Shown one piece after another: positions 1 to 13,068 of a DNA stretch of 64,000 nt. The notes under the pieces are model-generated. The model was not told where the DNA came from. It worked only from the letters and a program-made list of their open reading frames with translations, and did no database searches. Position 1 is the stretch's first letter; the number at the start of each line of letters is the position of its first letter. Made by a program: the position numbers and the translations under genes. The stretch is from contig CM026426.1 in NCBI GenBank assembly GCA_014871385.1, positions 104,815,281-104,879,280 on the forward strand, read 5' to 3'. The DNA is from Ceratodon purpureus. Lineage: Eukaryota; Streptophyta; Bryopsida; Pseudoditrichales; Ditrichaceae.

Positions 1-30
1 GTTATACTAATGTCTTGGTGCTTTGTGCAG

Positions 31-898
31 TGTCTGGATGGAGGAAGAAGCTGCGTGGCAGGCGGAGAGAGATATTTTCCGCTCAACAGTGCGGAGAGGG
101 AGTGAGAAGGTTGTAGTATACAACTATCTGGAGCACCTGAGTGGACATTTCCCCAAGTTTAGTTCATGGCTGAACCGGCACATTCGGAGGATTCGTGAAG
201 AAGGATTTCCTGTTGGACCTGAATTGCTAGAGCTGCACTGCCCACCCAGTCAAGTGGCAATGTCTTATAAAGGAATGTGGGCTTACGGTTGCCATTATAG
301 GTGCGAACTAGAAAATCGAGAGGGGCATGTTACTTTTGATTGTGGCATCGCGTCTGTCGCTGAAGATGCATCCACAGTTGATGTTGGAATACTGAAAGAC
401 ATTCTGTTGGTAACATACGGGAAAATGAACTGCGTGGTGATGCAAGGAGATTGGATTAAGGCAACTGATCAGGGGCGTGCAGCAACACGGAAGGATAGAC
501 TAGGATTTTGGTCTGTTCTCTATACAGCTCGTGAGCGTGGGATGGAAAAGAACCCATTTGTTTTTCCCGCGAGTGTTTCCCAAGTATATTTTATGGACGA
601 TGGAGTTGATGTACAGTGGAAGACAGTACTCCGGCACGATGGAAGAAGCAGGCGTATTTCAAAAGAGAAGGATATTTTGGATTTCGAAACAGCTGGTATT
701 TTTTTTCCTCTACCTAATGGCGTGGCACCCCCAGGTGAGGGAGTAACAGGAGACAATTCCGAAGCTCCCACAGAAGACGTCATCCTCGAAGCACAGAACA
801 TACGCAACATGTACGAGGAAGAAGGAACAGACGACGAGGAAGCTTATATGGACGACGCGGACTATGAGGATGAGATTGCTCTCCAATACGTGGAGTGA
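31..898 (+). CDS. CACTA (En/Spm) transposase, C-terminal exon with DUF4216-like domain
   Basis: This is the last exon of a TNPD/TNP2-type transposase; the catalytic part lies left of the window. The exon appears to begin after an acceptor CAG at 28-30, with a TACTAA branch-point-like string just upstream, and ends at TGA 896-898. The order of conserved blocks matches the C-terminal domains of plant CACTA transposases: a linker with WLNRHIRRIREEG, a block around MSYKGMWAYGCHYRC, then GILKDILLVTYG followed by VVMQGDWI, then FVFPASVSQVYFMDD with a downstream VQWKTVL. In that family the DxxW and QVFYxxD blocks are typical of DUF4216. The tail is very acidic (EEEGTDDEEAYMDD). No stop or frameshift is seen. 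A protein of this family cuts element ends in the nucleus. The same-strand gene at 3.0-5.7 kb is probably its element partner. Family assignment is by remembered block pattern, not by search. Confidence 0.72.
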
Positions 899-3000
899 CC
901 ATAGAATGTGATTCGTACTCGTGTTCATAGGATCCTTGTTCGATGCATCGTGGACCACGTTGTTCTGTATTTGTTTTATTTTATTTTTTTTGTTTTCTGG
1001 TTTAGCTTCATTTGTTCGGAATATCTCCTTCTATGAAGACGATGATACGATATCATGTTGTATTAGCCTCTCTATTTTGTCGGAGATGTATGAGCATTTG
1101 CTAGATTACTTCTACTCAGTTAATGTGTTTCGAACTATGGACAATTAAATTACTGTCGAGGTCGGTGACTTTTTGTACGCAACATAAACGTTGGCTAATA
1201 GAACATGCTTATCGTCATGGAGTCACTGGATTTTCATTAGTAAAGTCGAAGCTTCAAAGGTGTTCTTCTGTTTTTGTTTTCATTTCTATGGTGGAGGAAT
1301 CACCGTATGTGATCTTGTTTAAGCCTCTACTGTAGCAGGCATGATGAAGTATCAGCGCTGTTGAAGCTGCATTTGGCTGTGGCGGTTGCTTCTGTGTATC
1401 TGGTATAATCTTGATATGAGGTTGACCTCGTGTGACATTCAGAAGGCAAGGCCTACTGGCCCCCGTTCATAAGTTAACACACATGAATTTGACGTTTTCA
1501 AGGAGAATTTGATGAAATTAATTTCTGTAGTTGCCAATGTTTCAGGTCACGCTTTGCAATGACGTGTAGAGCCTCCCGAATTGCTGCGGAAGCTCGCGTA
1601 TTCATCATCTTCTATCAGCACATAACTAATTGTTGAACAATTTCCCGGCCTTGATTTCTTTCATCTTAGATTAGGAGACCGCAGTCCATTTATCCAATTT
1701 CTTTGTAAGTGTACTTTCGCTTGCAGTCTTAGGGTCGTTTGACTTGAATCAAGGAAATCTTACATGTACGTCGTGGTTAGACTATAAAGCGCCGCTCTTG
1801 TACATATTGGCCATGGCCAATGCACAGAGGTAAAGACTGAATATGCAGGATCTCTTTTCGATTGCTTACCGTAGAATGCAGCATGGAGCTTCTTATGTTG
1901 TTCATAATGTTTCTGATCCATGTTCTGGGTGGGATTCGGCCATTTTCAGGATACAACCATGTAGAGGCTATGAAGCTATCATCTGGGAATTTGGAGGTTG
2001 GAGTGGAACAGGTGGTGTGGAAGACGGTATTTCCAACTGCATTGACCTAAGAGAGGAATTTCTACGACGCTCTAAGTAAGTGAACATCGGAACTGCCTAA
2101 ATTGTTTTCAAATACTACCCAATTGGACCGTCGCTTAATTAAAGCTGCGATTTCACCTCGTATAATCGAAAATACTATGCCATTATGAATGAAGCGCCGA
2201 GAGACCTATTCTATAATTTAGTCATCCCTCATTCGCCTTGTAGACTACCCTAACCTTCCCCTCTTCCATTTGAAAACGTCTCCACATGCCGCAGATAATG
2301 AAATAGAGTGAGAGTCTCGGATAGTGCCCAGACTTATGGAGAATCTGAAATACTATATCATTTGTGGTGACATTATTACGTATTCAGGCCGAACGTCTAG
2401 CATGACGGATCAGTTCCGGTCTCGTGTTCTAAATAGCCAAATAACATTTGTGGTACAGGTGATTGTCTTCGAGAAATTCCTAGTGGGGCTTGACGGAATA
2501 GCAGAAGCAATTCAGGATTACATACTCATTTTAATGTCCACCACATGAGATTGTTGCTAATTAGGCACACTTTGAAGAAGCATAGACGTCGCGGTAAATG
2601 CTGGAGTACTTAACTGGATACGGAAGGACTAATTACGTATGAGTTCTGGACAGGGTTGATGAGGTACACTTAGGGCTATTGATATAAAGGGAGCCGTACT
2701 GCATATCTAAATGTAATTATGAGTATCTGTGGGAGATTTTCCAATTTGTTAAAAGAAATTAGCCTGGTACATCCATAGAGTATTACAGGGGGGACACGTC
2801 CGCTTTGCTCGATTTACTTCCTGCCCTACTTCCATGTTGATCTCCACTTTTAGGTGCCCCATCCCAGTTCTCTTCCTGATAATTAGCGCTTCATGGAGAC
2901 ATCGTATTTGTGTAGGACATTGCTGAATTCTGTAATAGAATGCGATGAGCGTCTGACGGTGCCTGTAGCTTAATTTCAGCTATTAAAAGTTCTCGCTCTC
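899..3000. other. Non-coding stretch inside a probable CACTA element
   Basis: No open frame here carries a recognisable domain. The longest frames (about 70 codons) look random. The stretch probably contains the 3' untranslated region of the transposase and the spacer or first introns of the next gene. I looked for CACTA-type terminal inverted repeats and did not find a convincing pair. Confidence 0.5.
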
Positions 3001-3029
3001 AAACTCTCCGAAGTGATCAAGAGTTAGAC

Positions 3030-5683
3030 ATGGTGCGCCACTGTTCTAAAATCTGGTACAAGCATATGCTGTGTCTCCCTTCCGAGGGCTTCGTTCCAAG
3101 CAAAACACGATGTCACCTTTACCCGAAGAAAGAATGCCGTGAAAGACTCGGGGAATCAAATAAGTATGGGCGGTACCCATGGCGGCATCGAGGTGGGGCT
3201 GCGTACGTTGGGTACGTCACGGAGTTATACGAGCGTGTGCACCAGAAGAAACTGTATGAGTCGGACATGCTGCCATGGCATTTTGCTTGCGGACTTCTTG
3301 CACAAGAGGACGGAGTTAAAGTTGATTGGGCCCAGTACGCTGTTGCACATCACCGAGGTGGAACCCGTCACACGACACAGAGAATGCTGGAAAAGTATCG
3401 ACATCTGCGAAAACCTTTAGAATTTACGCACCCATTTGCGGCCCCCAATCTGCGTGATTCCGAGGATACCCCCGCGGTGAGTATTCACACTAAACCTTCT
3501 TTTTGTCTATGCTGGTGCTTGTAATTCAACGTACCCGTGCTACTACATTGCTGTAAATTCTTCTAGGTCATCGAGAAGTGATTCATTACTGTCGAGCTAT
3601 GGGGTGTAAGCATGGTAAAGTGGACCAGTAAGTGCAATGTGTGATCACTAGAAAGTGAATATGAAGTGTGCTGTTTTTTGAAGCTCTAAGCTGATTTTGA
3701 GCATTTTGGTGTAGTTTTTGAGCTTTTTAGTCACTTTTCAGGGTGTCACAAGGTATCTAATAAGCAACTTCCTAAAGAGAACATCTTCAATTGATACTTA
3801 ATTTGACCACTAGTTCTAAATCATGAAAATAAACTTTTCCAAAGTTTTAATTTCTTCATTTGGGGCCCTCTATTGTCTTTAGAGCATGTTTTTTCCAATT
3901 TGAAAAACAATGTTCGGTGAAAAAAAACTCACTAAAAGTACTGCGGAAGTGACCCTCTTAAAAAACATCCTTGCGATACTTTTGGAACCCTAAACCAATT
4001 GATGAGTATATGAATTGACTATTTTAGAATACCTCTTAAACATACAGAGGGCCCCCCATCATCAAAAGTGATTTTTAGATAGTTTTTGATTCTCTTCTAG
4101 CCACTTTTTCAAATGGTCACATTCACTTTGCTTGGACTTAAAGCCCTCATACAATAACTTAAAAGTGTCTACTTTGCATGAGACTTTTCCAAGTTGTACA
4201 AAAACAAGTTGAGAATCTATATTAGCAAGAAAATTTGACTTCAATAACATTTTTCCATCACTTTTGCATAATTTTAGCAAAAGGGCTGAATCTGACAAAT
4301 AGTTAACCACTTTTTTGGTACACTTTACCATGCTTACACCCTATGGCGGTCGTTCGAATCGGAAGTAATTGAACTCTGGTGGGGTCGCCCTGTGCAGGAT
4401 CGTCCCTCCTCAGCCGGTACCTCGCGTATGAGGACAAGATCATTCGCCATTGTCTTCGAAGCCGAAATTGAAAACGCGCATGTTCCGGAAGGGGATACAA
4501 GCGACGCCATATCTGTGAGTTTGTAGAGTAATCTGTCAAATTTAGAAAACCTTGACTGTCTTACCTGATCTATGCGTTCATGTGTATTAGAGACCGTCGT
4601 GCTTGGTGAGAACTACAAACCACAGGACACAGTCTCTAACGCCATAGCTGATTCCGTGTGGCTTGAAATCTTGTGAAATTGACTTCAACAGGTTCCCCCC
4701 CCTGCTGCTACTACCGTGCCGTTCACTACACCGTCAGCCAACGTAGCCGTCAAAGCGCAAAACAGCGGAGGTCCCGCACCTGCGGAGAATACAGAGCATA
4801 TAGTCACGGTAAGTACGCTCCTCCTACCCTGCCACCAGCGTGGGCTCTTCCCTTCCGAATTGAACGTTACTTTAGTTTTGTTGTGAGACCTAATTAGTCC
4901 ACAGGGAATTCTGGTTGTTTACAGTCGTGTTTCGACCCGTATTTCTGACATGGTTGCAATGGTAATTCATCACTGTTAGGAGGATCCTCTACCCCCAGAT
5001 GCTGCAGTGGCGACGAGGACTAGGTCATCTGCAATTCCCAGAGGGGGTGATAATCATGGATCGGATGTACCTGAGGGAATTCGAAGAGACAAGGACACGA
5101 AGATTGCAGCAGCAGCCGTCCAGCCCTCCGAGCAAACAGCGAGGTTAGTTCTGAAGGCGCTAGGGAATTTTACAGACACCATAACTGAATTAGCGGCAGA
5201 AAGGAGGGATGCTCTGTTCTACGATAAGATCCAATTACCACTACCGAATCGCGAAAGAGAAGCTGGAGAGATCTACGAAGACAGTGCACGAGTTGAATAC
5301 GTGTCTCAAGGGTTGGGATGAGAAGCTCCTGGAGGCGGGGACTTATCAGGGGAGGGTTTTCTCCATCAAAAAATTCCTGAAGGAAAGAAAGAACGGCGGC
5401 CTAAAACCGGAGACCGACACTGAGGGCGGGACAGCTCTCAATAACGAAATCAAACTCGTCGAAGACATGGTGGACATTGTCACAGTTAACATCAAGTTCA
5501 TCAATGGCCCAGGTAAGAACAAAAGTTTCGACGCAACTGGAGATCTAGGCTACTTTGGAGGCGAAATACAAAGAGACGAGGAACAAGACGAAGACTGAAA
5601 CACGGGCCATGAAGGCAGAGTTGGAGGAGGTCGAGGCGTTGCTGGGATTCCTCAAAGATCCGGAGCAAATCAGTACAGCATGA
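3030..5683 (+). pseudogene. Unnamed CACTA-accessory-like coiled-coil gene, copy 1 (broken)
   Basis: This is a spliced gene relic. Exon one covers about 3030-3476 and ends at a GTGAGT donor. It contains a block, ELYERVHQ then DMLPWHFACGLLA then VDWAQYA then GGT, that aligns residue by residue with the gene at 45.7-48.2 kb. Later exons include 4691-4809 (donor GTAAGT), a Pro/Ala-rich linker, and 4982-5514, which encodes a charged helical region. The final exon ends KDPEQISTA at TGA 5681-5683. Two lesions are visible. A 740 bp inverted-repeat element sits at 3602-4341. Near 5220-5250 the frame jumps by one base, because the upstream frame runs to a stop at about 5319-5321 while the helical sequence continues in another frame. 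Lying downstream of a CACTA transposase on the same strand, it resembles the position of a TNPA-type second gene. That role is inference. Confidence 0.55.
3602..4341. mobile_element. 740 bp MITE-like element with 21 bp perfect terminal inverted repeats
   Basis: The left end 3602-3622 (gggtgtaagcatggtaaagt plus g) is the exact reverse complement of 4321-4341. It is flanked by a tatg direct duplication (3598-3601 and 4342-4345). The interior is AT-rich and has no transposase. The element interrupts the accessory-like gene. A TA-type duplication with one extra base on each side cannot be excluded. The left 280 bp recurs at 20612-20882, so this is a dispersed family. Confidence 0.85.
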
Positions 5684-8560
5684 TCGCCCCATAAGTACTG
5701 TAGGGATAGTTGAAAGGCCAGTGTTTTGAGGACACTGTTAGTGCCACCCTTTGGACAATAGTTTTTTTTTTTCTTTACACCTCCGAACTTCTCTAGGCAC
5801 ATGGTGATTGCCAGTATAGACTCTGAAGATTTAATGAACAAGGTACTCCTCTGTGGACATCATGGCAGGCGTGTGAAGTGAAGCTCGTTAGGAATCCCCG
5901 CATCCTAACGAATTAGGCTATGTATTTTCTAGACCTGTTATGCACTTCATGCATGGATTTTACTACCCGAACAGTCTCTGACTTCTTCGCAAATCTTAAC
6001 GAAATTTGTAGTTCTTGTTGAACTCAGACACATCTGGTCGACGTTAGTGATGTTAAAACAATGTGCAGCAATTATCACCGTTTACGAAAACTATCCCATG
6101 ACTGCGAGGCAACATCTCTTCTAAGGATACACTACAATGGTGAAGGATGAAAATTTGTATGCATTCATCATAGACATGAGTGATGATAACAGTTCTGGAT
6201 ACCCGGCAGAAGGTATATGAACCATATCGACGTCCCGGGTATAAACCTCCGTGATCTGTCACATCTTCCCCAACCTGACCTGGTGAAAGTGATTTTTTCG
6301 TTTACATCAACAATTACACCACAGACTCAAAAAAACGTATTGTCTTAATTACATAGGTCCAGCTGTACCAGCAAACAGTAAACACTCGACATATATGGAG
6401 TGTACAGAAATCCTCAAGACAAAGCGGGTCCCGCAGAAACCTTTGCAGCGCATTATCCAATCAGAATACAGAGACTTCACATTTGATGACCACGATTTTT
6501 CTTGGTCACAATTCCTGGTCAAATAAACCGCCCTTTCTACTAGTGAAACAATTTTAAACATTTAATGAAGATAAAGGAATACATTACAACTATTCACAGA
6601 ATATGAACTAACAGTCTTGTGCGGCAATGATATCTGCACACGAAGCTACATCCTCTACATCCTCCAGTCAATCATGCTCTCCATTGTACCATCTAGAAAT
6701 CAAAAGATTGAATTCCTGAAGAAGACGAGAAGTACTGACTTGATTGATCATGACCAAATTGACTCCAAAGAGCCGCAGTTTGACATGGTGAGGAGCATAG
6801 TTGCACTTAAGACTTGACTTGAAAAGAAACAAAACTTTCAAAACTTTTAAAATGTGGTATACGAGAACAACAAAATCCAGTCCTTATCTAAAATCAAACA
6901 TGGAATAGACACATATTACACCATTGTACCTTTGGTAGCAAATATTCTTGATACCTGTGTTTCAAATTCTCGTGTCAAGTGTATAATTTGAGATGATTTT
7001 GAGACCTTGAATCCTAGTGAATATCATTGATACATGGTTTTAGTGATTTGGATTCAAACCTGTGTTAAAATATTAAATTATGATCACTGCCTGGGAAGTT
7101 TTGTTTTTATCATGTATTATAGATGAAGTTTGTTTTTGGTAGATAATTGTCAACTCATGTGTACACATGATGGAATGATTGAATGCGATATTGCTTCAAA
7201 ACTTTATTAAAGTTAAAAATGCTTGTTTCTTGAATCTTTTGTTAAGAACATTGCCACCATGATAGAATTGAATTGAAGCTTTTAGCCGAAAATCCTTCAT
7301 TTAAGTAACCACAATTTCGAGGAGAACTGAATAGGAAATTTTGATTTTAGGCCTGGTGAATAGTACTCTCATCTTGAGAGTGCGCATAGGTTTGCTCAGG
7401 TAGAGGCTATTAGTCATAAAGGACCTTTTGCAAGGCGACAAAAATAAAATATTCATTAGCAATTATGAAAATCATCCATTTTGGTAGAACAAGTTAGATA
7501 CAATATAATGCACAAAATATAGATTGATAATAACACATCCCTCACTGTATCCATTTTGCAATTTCTAAAGCACTAACTAGGAGTCGTGTAGTAACGAGCC
7601 TTGGCTACACGATGTACCTCATAAAGAAAAGATGGCATTTTGCTTAGAAATCTTTTTTTAAGGACAAAGGTGGGAGGCCAAGCCTGAGATGGGTTTTGTA
7701 TACTGAAGGACCTGTGACTCGTGCTTCCGACTACATGAAACCTACCATTTTGATTTCAAAACTTGTGCTCCTAAAAATTAGTCATAGCACAATTACACCT
7801 AAGTTATTGCATTATACCGTACTTGCCTCATTTCCAATATCCATTAAGATCTGTTGTTGCAAAAATTTCTAATTTTTTTATAGCATTGTGATCAAAATAG
7901 CATGTAGGGCATATCTGTATTACAATGAAGGACGCTTTGTCTCACACAACGGTTCCATGGTGGAATCCGTGAAGGAGACAAAGCGCCACTTGCTCTAAAT
8001 CTGAAGTAGAAATGGTGCTTTCACCTTCCGAAACTACCACTCTGCATGCGACACTCCCTCATTTCCTTCAAGTGCCCATACTGTAAGTACTAAAGGCCTC
8101 ACCACACTTCAAGTTGTCTCTCTTCGACCCGCATCACAATCTCTAATGCTCCAACACACTCTGTAACAATTCTACTGTTGAAGCGTAATTTAGGACTAAA
8201 TTAATTTGCAAGCGTATCTATAGCACCATGCATGGATATGTGTCGAACATTAAAGGAGCTCCTGCGCAGCCCGCAGCACCATAAGCCGTGAGGAATGAAC
8301 AAGAGAATCAAGCACATCCGCATGAGTGTTGGACGCATTGTGAATTTTTCTTTCCCACTTTAATTATTGTCTTGTCAAATTTCAGTAAGTTGTGATCACT
8401 GTAACCTTTCCTTCTGAAATTATCGTGATGTCCTTGACAATTTCCATGGGCAATATTGTCGAAACAATCGTTGAGCGCCGCGAAGTCTTACGATCGAGGG
8501 AGGAAGAAGACGAGTAAGTTCACAGTGAAGCGAGGAAGAAGGCGCGTAGTATTCGTCCGA
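5684..8560. other. AT-rich intergenic sequence
   Basis: I see no gene here. All frames are short and without domain-like content. The right edge of the CACTA element should lie somewhere in the first part, but no terminal repeat is recognisable. One imperfect foldback is listed separately at 7931-7986. Confidence 0.5.
7931..7986. repeat. Imperfect foldback (about 26 bp arms, tight loop)
   Basis: The left arm begins gacgctttgtctcacac and the right arm ends ggagacaaagcgcc. The arms meet around ttccatggtggaa. Pairing has a few gaps. It could be a decayed element end or an RNA hairpin. Confidence 0.5.
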
Positions 8561-8568
8561 CACAGGCT

Positions 8569-8766
8569 TTGAACCGTGATGGTCCTCTCCTTGAGCATGC
8601 ACCCGAAGGTAATAGAGGAGTGAAGAGGAAAGCGTGGAGTGATGATGATCTTGAGGGGCTTGACAACGATGATGCAGCTGATGAGTTCAACAACGATGAT
8701 GATTACGTTTGTGATGATGATGATATTGAGTGGTTCAAGCCTCCAAGGAGAGATGAGAACCCATAA
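8569..8766 (+). other. Short Asp-rich open frame, doubtful
   Basis: This 65-codon frame starts ATG and is rich in Asp and Glu (KAWSDDDLEGLDNDD, then a DDDYVCDDDD run), ending PPRRDENP at TAA. No domain is recognised. A second short frame in another phase (8799-9002) contains AKLAKEYNECTLWLHQ. The pair may be remains of one decayed transposon gene. It could equally be chance. Confidence 0.2.
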
Positions 8767-9364
8767 AATAATTGAGCTGTCGACAAGTTGATATTTGATT
8801 GACTCAACATGCTAGAGCTTGGCATGAATCACCGTCGGCGAGAGTGGATCAACATGGAGATCGCACTGTGGGAATGGATTCATCACCAAATGGTATGCCA
8901 GGAGACAAGAGGTTGGCGGTTGCAAAGCTTGCTAAGGAATATAATGAGTGCACTTTGTGGCTTCACCAAATTTGCACTGATGGATATTCCAGGTGGTGTT
9001 GATTTGATCAACATTTATATGTATAGGGACCTATTAAACATTAATGTGCTGCAGTGAGAGAAACAATCCGCTATGAATCCGCCTACATCTTCAAATAGTA
9101 CTACTCCTCGGGTCAATGATATGAAGCGAGCAAGAAATGAGGGTTTAGAGCTTTAGCATTATGCTTAGATTGTAAAGAGATAAGATTGCTTTAGATTCTG
9201 GAGTAAAGGATAAGAATATCTACGACTTAGATCTAAGATTGGAATAAAAAGTAAAAAGACTAAAAGTAGACTGTAGCTTTTTTGAGAAAGGAACTATGTT
9301 GAGAAAGTAAAATCACTTCTTGTGTGATTTATTATCTATTGTTGGGTGGTGAGCCTTAGGTCAT

Positions 9365-9368
<4 letters not shown>

Positions 9369-9406
<38 letters not shown>

Positions 9407-9407
9407 T
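9369..9407. repeat. (AT)n microsatellite with T tail
   Basis: About fifteen AT units run from 9369 to 9398, followed by a run of T. No other function is visible. Confidence 0.9.
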
Positions 9408-10291
9408 GTTATTATATTATAAATTTCAATATTTTTTATATTATATTTCAATTAGTATTTTGAAAGTTGGTGGCAAATTGTAGAAGGTTTGTTATTATTT
9501 ACAATGGCAACAATAGAATCGAGCAGAACGAGTGGGTCTACTCATAGCATTTGAATTGACGTTTGACCTAGCAATGTCAATGTACAAAAACCTTAAAAAA
9601 AGAAAAAAAAACGTGGTGGAATTCGTGGTGCTGGTCGTAGAAGGAAAGGCCATGATAGGTTTTTTTCTAGACAGTGTCTTAGATAAATTCATAAGAATGT
9701 AGTAAGCTAGTTTAAAGTTTGTTCTAAGAATTAATTTCGTTGAATCTTTTTGAGTAGTAATGTCCAAAGGGTTAATGAATATAAAAGACATGTAAAACGT
9801 ATATTGTTAAATGAAGTTTTTGGTATTGAACATGAGAAGATCCACTTGTGTCCTGGAAGATTTCAGAGTTTGATTAGCGAGGATGTTAGAAGTGCAACAT
9901 GGAATTTAAAAAATTGCATTATTCAAATTTGAAATCCTGCTGATCCTCATTATATCCTTTTAATAAACAAAGTAAATTGGTTTGATAATGAACCAACTAA
10001 ATTAGTAGTTGAACCTTGATAATTAGTACAGGGCATAAACATAGATCTATTAGATGGATATTTGTTGCATTTTCTTCCATCCAAATATGAAGTTATTTAT
10101 TTGAATAAAAATAGGGAATTTGCTAAAGGTAGCTATGGTATCATTTTACATATGTCACATTGTGGGAGTTGATTTTATATTAGGAGATGAAGAGTATGCT
10201 TGTAAAGCATTTGTTACTCCACTTAAAAGAAACATTATAACAACAATGAACATGGAAGCAACGAGTTGTCCTCTTGTTCATCCTTTATTTA
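9408..10291. other. AT-rich sequence with unassigned coding-like scraps
   Basis: Several broken frames (9750-9932, 9940-10015, 10120-10302) read like protein, for example HLCPGRFQSLISEDVR and LGDEEYACKAFVTPLKR. Stops and frame changes separate them. I cannot assign a family. They may be a decayed transposase that preceded the piggyBac-like sequence starting at 10292. Confidence 0.25.
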
Positions 10292-11140
10292 TTAACCTCT
10301 AAAGGACAATTGTCCTAGAATGGGCTTTTTTAGAATTTGGGCATATACCTGTGACTTCAATTAAAGTCGAGATTTTTTGAAACTTTTTGTGAATGTAGGC
10401 CATAACAAGGACTTTGAGGGAATCTGATTATTTTTGATTGGACATTTATAAAAATAGTTATGGTACCCAAAGTGGAAAAAGCTGTTCAAAGGGCAATTTG
10501 GGCAGCCATGCTAAATACATCAATTACCTCCGAGAATATTTCTATAAATACTTCATGATGTCATCTTTGTAACTTCTAAAGAAAAAAATTCTTTCAGCGC
10601 ATAATGTTCACTCCACAAATATCAAAGTTTTCTCACCGTTTTAGGCATTGTACTAAAAAAAATCTTCTTTCCTTCATTAAAGTTAGAAAAAGTATTATTT
10701 TAGGATTTTTCTTTTTTTTAGTGAATATATAGAAATCAATCTTTACTTTGACTGTTTGAATTGGGATTTTATTAAATAAAGGAATTTCTAGGAAAGAAAT
10801 AAGATTTAGCATTCTTGTGTATTCAACTTAATGATAATATTGTTATCAACATGCTACACTTGACTTTTGAGTGTAATTTTTTAATATAGTCACTTAACTT
10901 AGTCTTCTTTGACATGCATCAAAACTCTCAAAATCCATAATGCAAAAAACCTAAGAAAAAAAAAGTTAAAGTGTGTCAACTTAGTCAAAAAAGTTTGTTT
11001 TTAAATTTCAATTGCTATGATCTTCTAACCTCTTCGGTTGATTAAATATCAAAAAAAATTGAGCTGTCTACTACAATAATCTAGTTGAAGATCTTATGGT
11101 TAGGATTAAAAAACAATGATGTTTTAGTCATTTATGCGTA
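10292..11140. mobile_element. Degraded copy of a piggyBac-like MITE
   Basis: It starts with ttaa then cctctaaaggacaattgtcc, and its first 50 bases match the left end of the element at 55998-56868 almost exactly. Further in, the two copies share short blocks, including gatcttatggttag near 11087-11103 against 56751-56764. That places the two copies over about the same length. The right terminal repeat has decayed, so the right limit is approximate. Confidence 0.6.
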
Positions 11141-12480
11141 AATATAGATTTGGTATAGATATTTGCGATGGTGGAATGCCAGAGTTTTGAGAAGTATGAT
11201 TAACAAGCTTAATAACAATCAGGTATAACGCTAAGAGTGGACAAGGAGAGAAGTTGTTTCAACGACTACAAATCAAATTGTCTTGGCACTTTTTATATGG
11301 TATGTTCTTTTTGTATAAAAATGGTAGTATATATTGTGATTTGTTTCTTGACAACATTTGTTGCATAAAGAAGGAGACAATATGTACATAGGTGTTTGTG
11401 ATTGGAATAGACCTTCTTCATCAATTTAATTATCTATATCATTCACAAAAGGACTTGGATAGAGATAGAATGAGACGGCCTTAGGTGGATTCTTCTTTAA
11501 TTAGTCTTTTTGTATCAAAAGTAGCTAAATTTAGTTTAGCAACTAATGTGTATGTTACATCAAGGTTAGCTCTTTGGATTATAGGCTCTTCTGCACTAAA
11601 AATCGGAATTTCAAACGGTTGATCTTTGAATATACACTACAGACTTATAAAGACTATGTAGTGTCGCTGCATACAAACGCTATGATAGACTTCTAAAGAC
11701 AATCATAGCATTTGTATGCAGCGACACTAAGTATGCAGCATTAAGTATTCAATCATATTGAAGCAATTGCCGACCAAAGCCTATGGATCGGTCATGCTTT
11801 CTTTGGGTTGCCAGGATCAAACAACAACTTGACCGTACTTGACACATCACCTCTCATTCATGACATGGTATGAGGTAGCTCATCCAACATGATTTTTGTC
11901 GTGATTGAATTGGAATATTTACGATACTACTTGCTTGCAGATGGTATCTACCTGTTCTGGTCAATGCACGGGGAGAACCGGCAGCTAGTTACAGATCAGC
12001 CGACGAGAATTGAGGTTCAGCCGGTAGAACTTGAATGTCTTAGGCAAATTTCCAGTTGAAAAAACTAAAAATCATCCATGTATTACATGAGTATTAGACA
12101 AGTATCACCCAGATATTGTCAAATTATCATCCAGGTATCATCTCCCTTAACCGAATGAGTTAAGAAAAGAGAGGATATTAGCTGGGTTGAGTCCAAAATC
12201 TCCCCGATAGCTGGTTCTGGTCCTGCTTTGTACGAAGAATCCATGAACCGAGAGATGAGAAGAGATCACATTACATCAAGGTCCAAGAATCATGTTGTAA
12301 AGACGTGGAGAGGTGCTTTGGGGTTTTGGAGTCCAAGTTTGCAATCTCATTAATACTTGTCTACATTAACTTAGCTTAGAACTTCTACTCAACTGGAAAC
12401 CTTAATGATGAATCAAGCTTCCCATTTTCTAGTTTGTCATATCACCCAGCATCCAAAAAGGAGACGACATTGCTGAAGTA
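11141..12480. other. AT-rich intergenic sequence with one foldback
   Basis: No gene is seen. The only structured feature is the near-perfect hairpin at 11659-11729. Confidence 0.5.
11659..11729. repeat. Near-perfect 28 bp hairpin with 15-base loop
   Basis: The left arm 11659-11686 (tagtgtcgctgcatacaaac...) pairs with 11702-11729 at 27 of 28 positions; the one difference is c against t. The loop agacttctaaagaca resembles the sequence just left of the hairpin (agacttataaagac). It could be a small foldback element, an element terminus, or a hairpin RNA locus. Confidence 0.85.
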
Positions 12481-12603
12481 TGATATCCTCATCATCTTCC
12501 GATCCGCACTTTGAACTGCCTCGATCAGGAAAGAGACGGTTTGGGGGGGGGGGGAGTTGTTCTTCTTCTTGTGTGTTCTGTATGTTGTGTGTTTATATCA
12601 GGT

Positions 12604-12768
12604 CCGCAGACTATCGAGAAACCTTCACCAGAATTCTTCTCTCGTTTACGATAAAGTCAAAGAAACCAGTGGAGTGGTCCGGCGGCAATCTAGCTGTTAA
12701 ATCTGTTCTCCTCAGCTGGATGTCATGTATTTTCTGGCTCCAAGACCCTCGACTTCAACAATTTCTTC
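12604..12768 (+). repeat. Direct repeat copy A
   Basis: This is about 160 bp matching 13823-13978. Both copies carry the coding-like phrase KSKKPVEWSGGN followed by LQDPRLQ, although copy B has a one-base frame change. A smaller repeat (ttatatcaggtccgcagact) occurs twice at its edges (about 12593 and 12779). Confidence 0.75.
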
Positions 12769-13068
12769 TTGTGTGTTTATATCAGGTCCGCAGACTATCA
12801 CAAGGAAACTGGGTTGAAAATGAACTAAAAATCAACTCAACTCTCTACCGATCAAGAGCAGCAGAGGAAAAAGGGTCAGCGACCTAGGAATCTAGAGGTG
12901 AAGACTCTGGATTACGTAAAATCTCTTTGAGTCGAGAGCCTCTCAAGTTGGGGGGCCACGTCTACTGTCCGCCGTGTCATCACTTTGTTTTTGAATTTAA
13001 TCTAACTCCTACGTGGATATTACTTGGCAGCGTGCAATTCCAGAGTTAGGAATTTGTGAAGAGTCAAC

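Noticed and set aside
11659..11735. Helitron 3' hairpin
   Set aside because: No CTRR end follows at the usual distance, and no Rep/helicase coding sequence is in the window.
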